This document shows positions 9,433-16,331 of a DNA stretch of 28,656 nucleotides, one piece after another. A program made the position numbers and the translations under genes. The notes beneath the pieces were generated by a model that saw only the letters and a list, made by a program, of their open reading frames with translations, was not told the DNA's origin and did not search any database. The stretch is from assembly GCF_003344345.1 (NCBI RefSeq), contig NZ_QPIP01000011.1, positions 1 through 28,656 on the forward strand, written 5' to 3'. Source of the DNA: Wolbachia endosymbiont of Cylisticus convexus (lineage in GTDB: Bacteria > Pseudomonadota > Alphaproteobacteria > Rickettsiales > Anaplasmataceae). The number at the start of each line of letters is the position of its first letter. Position 1 is the first letter of the stretch.

Positions 9433-9543
9433 TGACAAAATATAGTTATAAAAGTCGGGATGATCAATTAAGTTACGGTCCTGAATTTCAGAACATGTTG
9501 TCACAAAAAGTAAACAACTGCGTGGGCCTCTGTAAACCATAGG
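9433..9543 (+). pseudogene. Truncated 36-codon ORF cut by an IS end
   Basis: ATG 9433 follows AAGGGGGTATATT and reads MTKYSYKSRDDQLSYGPEFQ and on to a TAG that lies inside the terminal repeat of the adjacent decayed IS (starting about 9537). The leader (ATGTTAATATTATATT to GGTATATTATG) resembles the leader of the large unknown gene at 13503, but the encoded residues do not. I infer a once longer gene whose 3' part was displaced by the IS. No continuation is recognisable beyond the IS. Function unknown. Confidence 0.45.
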
Positions 9544-10338
9544 CGTCAAGTTAAGGAAATAAAGGTATGAAAGAGATAGAATAATAAGTTCTCCCAGATA
9601 TACTTTTAGTGAGAGAACCAATGAATAAAATAACTTGCTTATCAAAAAAGCTCAAAGAATTTTTTAATGAAAAAGCAGACAAAATCTCAATTACAACAAG
9701 GTTTATAATTGGATTTCAGATTTACTGAAGAAGCAGTGGAATTTATGAAAAGAATGAATCTGTGGTTCTCTTTAAAAATATCTTGCAAAGAGATTTTTAG
9801 AAAACGAGGTATTGTTAGGAAAAGAAGCAAAAATTAGAGTAAGAATTATATGTCAGAAACTAACTGAATATGGCCAGAAGAAGGAAAGCTAATGGATTAG
9901 CGAGATCGCAAGGATATACATCCTCTACAAAAATTGTTAAACTGGTCAATACTAATGTTCCAGAAAATAAAATTAGTGCTGAGCAATAGAGTAAGGTGGC
10001 AAATTATTTAAATTGTATAAAAGCCATATCAGACTTGATAAGCTACCGTGCAGAGTATTATGTGAACTATATGCTAAGTTGTGCGCAATTCTTATATTTC
10101 ACGGCATAGTTGGTTGCACAGAAGTGAAAAAGAATACAGTTTAACAAAGGCATTCATTGAGCTAAAAAGGCGGGTTAGAGAGTTATTTTTAGCACTAAAG
10201 AATAAACTTAATAGTTTGAAAACTTTTCTTAAACATAACTTGGTCACGATTTTCATTAAAAGATAAGTACAGAAAAACTAGAGTATCTACCTTAACTTCC
10301 CCGAATTCGCTCACAATCTCTTAACTTGACGCCTATGG
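9537..10338 (+). mobile_element. Decayed IS (IS4-like) with CCATAGGCGTCAAGTTAAG ends
   Basis: The left end CCATAGGCGTCAAGTTAAGG (9537) and its exact inverse CTTAACTTGACGCCTATGG (ending 10338) bound an 802-bp element. Inside is a badly broken transposase, detailed separately. The length is well short of the 1.3-1.5 kb usual for such elements, so internal DNA was lost. No target duplication is visible: the left flank is GCCTCTGTAA and the right flank TTTATTTTAC, which suggests later recombination. Miniature elements at 18759 and 26607 and a solo 3' fragment at 20585 share its ends. Confidence 0.75.
9618..10316 (+). pseudogene. Remnant of an IS4-like transposase
   Basis: Fragments in different frames can be joined: an N-terminal piece (MNKITCLSKKLKEFFNEKAD) from 9618, then a degraded middle, then LDKLPCRVLCELYAKLCAIL from about 10034, then KAFIELKRRVRELFLALKNK (about 10147-10206), and a C-terminus FSLKDKYRKTRVSTL ending at a TAA inside the right terminal repeat. 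The CELYAKLCAI block resembles the region after the catalytic Glu in IS4-type transposases, but the DDE residues are not visible. Frameshifts and a large central loss make it inactive. Family call is moderate. Confidence 0.6.
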
Positions 10339-10385
10339 TTTATTTTACACTCCCATTTAAGGAGCCTATTTGTACACAGTATCCT

Positions 10386-11886
10386 TTAATGTAAATGTTC
10401 ATGTGATTCCATAGATAATCTTTGTTTTTTTATTTTATCTGTCCATTTATCATTTCCTATATCTTGTTCAACAATTGCCTTATCTACCTTCTGATGAATT
10501 GCATGAATTGCATTAACCGCACCTTTTTTTTTCGTATATTTCGCTTTTCCCTTCAATAATTAAATTGGTAAAAATATTTACAACAGGCTGCACTTGATTA
10601 TGATTAACCTGACCTTTTATCAAAGAAGGTAAAGATCCTATTGCTCCTGATGCTCTTTTATCTTGAAATGAAATACCTAAATTGTCTGCTACTTCATTTA
10701 TTAATAATTCTCTGTTTTCTTTATTATCTTCCAATTTAGCATAATTACTCAATAGATCCATAACTGCAGATACTCTGACTTTAATAATCTCATCAACATC
10801 TTCGCTTCCTAGAGCAACTCTTGATTCCAATAATCTCTCTCTGAGATTTTTCCTTAAAAGATTGATAAATTCTTCATTTGCATCTGATCCTGTGATTGAT
10901 ATCGTACCATCTAAATAGTTACTTACTTTGATTTGAGTACCTAAGTCATGCTCTATTTGTATTTTTGTCTCACGTTTAAATCCTAATTCTGCACATAATT
11001 TCTGAAAATATTCTTTAATAATGTCAAACAAGCTCTTGCCATTATCTTTATAGTTTTTCAATTCTTCAGGAATAGTAAGTGATAATTTACCTTCTCTATA
11101 TGTTATACTATCTTTGCCATCTCGAGATTCAAGTGTGAATTCTAATGAGCTAGATAGGTCACATATTTTCTCTTCTGGATTATCAAACGTAGTTATAGGC
11201 ATTGCCATATCAGACTTCACTTTTATGCAGTTGTGGTCAGTGCAGTAAATGTTTAGCGCTTTTTTAGGACTGTGTGGAGTTAAGTTACAACTACTGAGTG
11301 CGGCATGAGATTCATTAAATATACCAGCTCCATACCCTGCTTGATTACAATTGGTGACTAACTCTTCTAAAATAGCATCACTTGGAACTTCTGCCCCAGC
11401 GTATCTAAACATTTCCTTGAAAATTTCCTTTGCTAATGCACGGTAATCTTTTTTGGAGAATAGATGATAAGAGCTTCTCCCTGCGTTATAAAATCTCTCA
11501 AATTCCTTTCTATATTCATCAGTTTTTTTCTCATCAGCAACTGTAGGGCTATTACAATGATTTTCCCAAACTTCAGATAGTCTATCTTGATCAAGTTCCT
11601 TAAGTGCTGGTTCCATAAAAGCTTTACTTTCTTCAGAGAGATTATCAAAATTATCACGGTTAAAAATCTCATTTTTATAATCTTTAGCTCCTTCCTTAAA
11701 TGCAATGATAAAATTTTTATCTATTTCTTTTCCGTTAATAATAAAATTCATCCTTTGAAAATCTAAGAACATTGTTTCACCGGAATTCGCTAATTTATTA
11801 TCTTGATCTGCTCTTAATTTACTAAAATTGAACTCTTTAGCTGTGGTCTTTAATCTAACTACTGTACTCTCCTTTGCCTCTTTCAT
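10386..11886 (-). pseudogene. Unknown protein, frameshifted in an A9 run near its 3' end
   Basis: From ATG 11886 the frame runs 457 codons to a stop at 10513. On the coding strand it passes a run of nine A (10524-10532 on the plus strand). Reading eight A instead opens a 43-residue tail (GAVNAIHAIHQKVDKAIVEQ, then on to HEHLH) with a stop at 10386. The tail is polar and helical like the rest, so I think the ancestral gene ended at 10386. The body is mostly soluble, with no membrane segment or signal peptide. Near residue 215 LNIYCTDHNCIKV resembles LNIYCNKKHEIHA in the gene at 13503, a possible weak relationship. Transcript slippage in the A run could still make the long form. Function unknown. 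It is divergent from purA. Confidence 0.65.
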
Positions 11887-12066
11887 AATTAATACCTTAC
11901 TATAAATATGCTGTAAATTGTATCATATAATGATGAATAATTTGATAATATATTAAGAAAATCGACAGTATATTTCTTTATTTAAGAAGTGTAGGAAAGG
12001 CGTAGATTTCTCTTTTCATTTGTAGCATGCTGCATTAATATTTACGTATTAATCTGGAAAATAGTG

Positions 12067-13344
12067 ATGAATAATATTGTAATTGTTGGTCTGCAATGGG
12101 GTGACGAAGGCAAGGGTAAAATAGTAGATTATCTTTCTGAGAATGCAGATGTGGTTGTGAGATTTCAGGGAGGAAATAATGCAGGTCACACTATAGTAGT
12201 AGATGATGAGGTTTATAAATTAAATTTACTGCCCTCTGCTGTTCTGAGGTCAGGTAAAATATCTATCATAGGAAATGGCGTTGCTCTCGATTCACAAGCT
12301 CTAATCTCAGAAATAGAATCATTGAAAGTTAAAGGGGTAGACATAAATCATAATAATTTGATGATATCTGAAAGCTGCCCATTAATACTCAGTGTACATA
12401 AAGATAAGGAAAAGCTGTTTGAAGATTTAAACGGAAATTGCAAAATTGGCACAACAAACAAAGGGATAGGGCCATGTTATGAAGATAAAGTTGGCAGGAG
12501 AGCTATACGCCTTTGTGACTTAGAAAACGCAGATGAGCTCAATAAAAGAGTGGATACTCTTTTGAATTACCACAATGCTATCAGAAAAGGCTTTGAATAT
12601 CAGGTAGTTGAAAAAGAAGAAATATTAAAGGAAATTCGACAGATTTCAGAAAAAATTCTTTCATATAAAAAACCTGTGTGGAAGGTGCTAAATGATTTTA
12701 TGAAAGAAGGCAAGAAAATAATATTTGAAGGTGCTCAAGGCACATTTTTAGATATTGACCACGGAACTTACCCTTTTGTTACTTCAAGTAATACTGTAGC
12801 ATCGCAAGCGATAACAGGCTCAGGATTATCCTCCAATGCTCACATTATTGGTGTAGCAAAAGCGTATACAACAAGAGTGGGTAATGGTCCATTTCCTACT
12901 GAACAAAATAACGAAATTGGAGATAGCTTATTTTCTATAGGCAAGGAACTTGGAACAGTAAGCAATAGAAGAAGGCGCTGCGGATGGTTTGATGCAGTTT
13001 TAGTGTGCCAGGCTGTTCAACTCTCTGGAGTTTCAAGCATTGTATTAACCAAATTAGATGTTCTTGATTCTTTTGATACAATTAAAATATGCACTAGTTA
13101 CAAGTATAGTGGAAAAATGTATGATTATTTACCCGCATCACATTCAATACAAGAGGAATTAGAGCCGATATATGAAGAGTTTCCTGGCTGGAAAGAAAAC
13201 ACTCAAGGTAAAAGGTCGATTGAAGCATTACCTATCAATTTAATAAAATATATAGACAGGTTAGAAAAATTAATAGGTGTACCAATTCATCTAATTTCAA
13301 CTAGCCCAAAAAGAGAGGATGTTATTAAGCTTAAAAATCTATGA
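12067..13344 (+). CDS. purA: Adenylosuccinate synthetase
   Basis: PurA couples IMP and aspartate with GTP to give adenylosuccinate, the first committed step from IMP to AMP. The 425-residue product has the GTP-binding loop GLQWGDEGKGK at the N-terminus, FQGGNNAGHT, GTTNKGIGPCYEDK, the FEGAQGTFLDIDHGTYPFVT block, VGNGPFPTE, GTVSNRRRRCGWFDAV and LTKLDVLD. An in-frame GTG at 12064 could add one residue, but GGAAA (12056-12060) is better spaced for ATG 12067. It stands alone, divergent from the unknown gene at 11886. No damage seen. No other purine gene is nearby. Confidence 0.97.
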   Translation: MNNIVIVGLQWGDEGKGKIVDYLSENADVVVRFQGGNNAGHTIVVDDEVYKLNLLPSAVLRSGKISIIGNGVALDSQALISEIESLKVKGVDINHNNLMISESCPLILSVHKDKEKLFEDLNGNCKIGTTNKGIGPCYEDKVGRRAIRLCDLENADELNKRVDTLLNYHNAIRKGFEYQVVEKEEILKEIRQISEKILSYKKPVWKVLNDFMKEGKKIIFEGAQGTFLDIDHGTYPFVTSSNTVASQAITGSGLSSNAHIIGVAKAYTTRVGNGPFPTEQNNEIGDSLFSIGKELGTVSNRRRRCGWFDAVLVCQAVQLSGVSSIVLTKLDVLDSFDTIKICTSYKYSGKMYDYLPASHSIQEELEPIYEEFPGWKENTQGKRSIEALPINLIKYIDRLEKLIGVPIHLISTSPKREDVIKLKNL

Positions 13345-13488
13345 AGACGTCTTGTTAACTTTTATCTAATAAAAAACGATACTTGTGTGACTTCAAACAA
13401 TCTATTATGCAAAGTAGCAGTGTAAAAATACAGTGAGCAGTGTGATTTTTCTTAAATATATGTTAATTATTATAATATAAATATAGTT

Positions 13489-13502
13489 GAAGGAGGTATA
13501 TT
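13489..13502 (+). promoter_or_regulatory. Strong Shine-Dalgarno before the 13503 gene
   Basis: AAGGAGG at 13490-13496 lies 6 bases before ATG 13503, a near-perfect match to the anti-SD. Most genes in this window have weaker sites, so this gene looks built for efficient translation. A TATAAT word at 13471-13476 could be a -10 box, but no fitting -35 box was seen. Confidence 0.7.
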
Positions 13503-15365
13503 ATGATTGCAGGTTTGACTAAGGGAGATAAAGCAGTAGAGGCAGGAAAAATAGGCGATCAATTTGAAAAGCATTTTTGTATAGGACCAACTTCACTGAA
13601 TAGGGAAGTTTATTACTCTACACTTATCTACCATACATTCAAAGAGTTATATTCACAATTAGATAATATCTCTCATGCTAATAAAACGAGATCAGAAAAA
13701 GAAATAATCAATTTTTATGTTCTACCTCAATTTGCACATTTTAAAGAAATTCTTGATGAAGGTATAAAAAAAGATCCTTTGTTTGCAAATTCTGCTATTG
13801 TGAAGCTTTGCTACTCAATTATAAAAGATAATAAATTGTTTAAAGAGTTAGAAGAAGCGAGTATTCCTGCAAAAAACTCTAGTGTAAAGGCAAGGATAAG
13901 CCTTCAACTGAAAAATCTTAAAGAAAAAGTGTGGTTCTTAAGAAAACTAAAGGAAAAAAAGAATTTCACTTACGTGCAGAGGGCTTTTGGGGATGAGTGG
14001 AGTTTTTATGACCTAATAAACGATAGAGATTTCAAACAAACGTACATAGATAAAGCAGTAACAGAGTCTGCTAATAAGAGCTTTGAGGAAGATATAAATA
14101 AATGCATAGAATTGGCAGAGCAGGGAAAAAAAGCTGCAAGTAAATATTTTGAGAGGAAAGACGTAGAGCTTCAAGCTTATTACACAGAAACTGGTAACGA
14201 TCATAGAGTTTTGAATATTAACCTTATTAATTACGATAAGAGTGAGCCAACAAAGATTAGTGAAGTTTTACAGCAAGAGAAAAATATTAAAGAACTGAAT
14301 ATCTATTGCAATAAAAAACATGAAATACACGCTCATCAAAAAGATAAGAAAAGATATTATGAGTTTAAAGAAGGCGCATGTTATGAAATGACAAGCACTT
14401 GGCCTGTAAAGGATGGATTCGGAATGTGTACCATGATTATGAATGTGAGTAGTGATGGCATAACTGAAGTGCTAAAATTTAATGGTGAAGATTTTGTGTC
14501 ATCAAAGGAGATCCTAGAATTAATAAAGCAAAACGATGAATTATATATTCAAGGTCTCTCCTTATATGATGCTGTAATGCAATCACTAGAAAAGGATAAG
14601 GATACTGATGTTGTACCTATTAATTTTCACAATGAATCTATAGTGGCCTATCAAGGTAAGGAACCAGAGGGGAAATTAGATCATAAAGTTGATGCTGATA
14701 ATAGCCTTCCTTCTATTAATAGCAATGCATCAATTCAATCAGAAGTCAATTTACAGCACACTAAAACTCAACCAGAAATTGCTTCACAACAAATCGGAAC
14801 TCAAGCAGAAACTAACTCACAACGAATGGATGAATTGATTCCAGATAATCAAATGCTATCTAAAGAAAATGTTGAATTAAAGCAAGAAATAGAAGCAGAA
14901 ACTAATCAAACAATTGTAAGGTTAGAGAGGCAGGGTAGCAATTTGAAAGATGAACTTGAAGAAGAGAGACTAAAGTTCGACATTGAAGAGTCAGAAAACG
15001 AGTACGAGAAATTTCCAGAAGATATACTTGAACTCACTAAAGATGAAGATAATGAATGCAATGATGATCACATTATAGAAATGCTTGATAGACTAAAAGA
15101 AAAAATTCGTGCTGATGGACAAAGGAGCCTCAACGATCAATTTTATATTCTAAGAGGGGGCGTTTCTAGTGAGCCTGATAATGAGTCTTATGTTCCACTG
15201 AAAGAATTACGCAGATCTTTAAGCTTTGATGGCGGATATGGTAGCGATGAGGAAAATTGTGATAATGATTTATCTTCTAACATAAGTTCTATAAGTTCTA
15301 TTGAGAAGGTGGCAGAGAGTAGAAACGTAGGTAGCTCGCTTTCCTCTTGCATTATGTGGAGATGA
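13503..15365 (+). CDS. Large unknown protein with YEMT domain and acidic coiled-coil tail
   Basis: A 620-residue protein I do not recognise. Residues 1-230 are helical and charged. Residues about 233-360 form a block shared with the gene at 18662: DHRVLNINL, KISEVL, KKRYYEFKEGACYEMTSTW, KDGFGMCTMIMNVSSDGI, a C-terminal GLSLYDAV. Residues 380-450 are Gln/Ser/Asn-rich with near-repeats (QHTKTQPE, QIGTQAE, NSQRMDE), then a heptad-like acidic stretch (450-540) and a Ser/Asn-rich tail ending SSCIMWR. No signal peptide or membrane segment is seen. The layout (globular N-domain, low-complexity middle, coiled coil) is common in intracellular-bacterial secreted factors, but that is inference. Strong SD; flanked by purA and infA. 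Confidence 0.8.
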   Translation: MIAGLTKGDKAVEAGKIGDQFEKHFCIGPTSLNREVYYSTLIYHTFKELYSQLDNISHANKTRSEKEIINFYVLPQFAHFKEILDEGIKKDPLFANSAIVKLCYSIIKDNKLFKELEEASIPAKNSSVKARISLQLKNLKEKVWFLRKLKEKKNFTYVQRAFGDEWSFYDLINDRDFKQTYIDKAVTESANKSFEEDINKCIELAEQGKKAASKYFERKDVELQAYYTETGNDHRVLNINLINYDKSEPTKISEVLQQEKNIKELNIYCNKKHEIHAHQKDKKRYYEFKEGACYEMTSTWPVKDGFGMCTMIMNVSSDGITEVLKFNGEDFVSSKEILELIKQNDELYIQGLSLYDAVMQSLEKDKDTDVVPINFHNESIVAYQGKEPEGKLDHKVDADNSLPSINSNASIQSEVNLQHTKTQPEIASQQIGTQAETNSQRMDELIPDNQMLSKENVELKQEIEAETNQTIVRLERQGSNLKDELEEERLKFDIEESENEYEKFPEDILELTKDEDNECNDDHIIEMLDRLKEKIRADGQRSLNDQFYILRGGVSSEPDNESYVPLKELRRSLSFDGGYGSDEENCDNDLSSNISSISSIEKVAESRNVGSSLSSCIMWR

Positions 15366-15477
15366 TTGGGGTTAAGTTGCAAGAGCAATACTCAAGTAGA
15401 ATATAAAAATCTCTTGTATTGATAATAGTTTGAAATCTATAGTAGACTGAAAAAGATTATTAAATTATAATACGACA

Positions 15478-15741
15478 ATGATAAAAGACGATAAATCAAA
15501 AACAATTTTTGAAGTAGAAGGGGCAGTAACTGCTTTACTACCTGCAGCAGAATTTAGAGTGAAGCTGGACAATGAACGTGAGATTATCTGTCATGTATCA
15601 GGGAGAGTAAGAAGAAGTAAAATACGCATAATTATAGGCGATAGAGTATTAGTTGAGATGAGTGTTTATGATAGAAATGCGAGAAAGGGTAGGATAATTA
15701 GAAGGCTTAAAGGTACAAGTGACAGAACGATCTCTAAATAA
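15478..15741 (+). CDS. infA: Translation initiation factor IF-1
   Basis: IF-1 is a single OB-fold protein that occupies the ribosomal A site during initiation. The 87-residue product contains FEVEGAVTALLPAAEFRVKL, CHVSGRVRRSKIRIIIGDRV and the VEMSVYD strand, all typical. It is somewhat longer than the usual 72 residues at both ends. Its last 23 bases overlap the start of maf, so the pair is translated together. Confidence 0.95.
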   Translation: MIKDDKSKTIFEVEGAVTALLPAAEFRVKLDNEREIICHVSGRVRRSKIRIIIGDRVLVEMSVYDRNARKGRIIRRLKGTSDRTISK

Positions 15742-16315
15742 TCTTATTCTCGCTTCATCATCGGAAAGGCGTATAGCTTTACTAAAGCAAGTAAATATTA
15801 AACCTGGTTTAATTCTGCCAGCAAACATAGATGAAACTCCTTTGAAGAAGGAACTTCCAAAGGATTATTCAATCCGTATGGCAAAAAGTAAAGCTGAGGG
15901 AATACAAAGCTCAAATCCAAGTTATTTTGTGCTTGGTGTTGATACAGTTGTTGCTTGTGGTAGAAGGATATTGCTCAAAGCTGAAAACGTTGAGCAAGCA
16001 GAAAAATGCATCCGCTTGTTATCAGGAAGAAGGCATAGAGTATACACCAGCGTATGTCTATTAACTCCCGATCAATCCAAACAACATATTAGAACTGTGG
16101 TTACAATAGTGAAATTTAAACGTCTCAGTGAGCAAGAAATTAAGTACTATTTAGCATCAGAAGAGTGGAAAAATAGGGCAGGAGGATGCAATATACAAGG
16201 CCTAGCTGGGATGTTCGTATTGTTCTTACGCGGCTCCTATTCTTCCGTTATCGGATTGCCGTTACACGAAGCCTATTGTTTACTAAGTAATTATTTTAGT
16301 CTTAATAACAATTAG
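15719..16315 (+). CDS. maf: Maf-family nucleotide pyrophosphatase
   Basis: A 198-residue Maf/HAM1-fold protein. Landmarks are LILASSSERRIALL (9-22, the SxSxxR phosphate-binding motif), the catalytic GVDTVV (D75), LSGRRHRVYTSVCLL and GCNIQGLAG. Members hydrolyse non-canonical or modified nucleoside triphosphates (dTTP/UTP or m7GTP subtypes) and have been tied to septum control. The start is GTG 15719 inside the infA 3' end, which is the only start that keeps the ASSSxR region near the N-terminus. infA-maf is a tight translational pair. The following gene is convergent with only 16 bp between stops. Confidence 0.9.
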   Translation: MTERSLNNLILASSSERRIALLKQVNIKPGLILPANIDETPLKKELPKDYSIRMAKSKAEGIQSSNPSYFVLGVDTVVACGRRILLKAENVEQAEKCIRLLSGRRHRVYTSVCLLTPDQSKQHIRTVVTIVKFKRLSEQEIKYYLASEEWKNRAGGCNIQGLAGMFVLFLRGSYSSVIGLPLHEAYCLLSNYFSLNNN

Positions 16316-16331
16316 TTGGTTTCGTCCCTAA

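Noticed and set aside
12064..12066. GTG as the purA start
   Set aside because: It adds one residue only, and the GGAAA site is better spaced for the ATG at 12067.
13340..13380. AAGACGTCTT palindrome after purA as an intrinsic terminator
   Set aside because: It has no loop space and no T-run directly after it.
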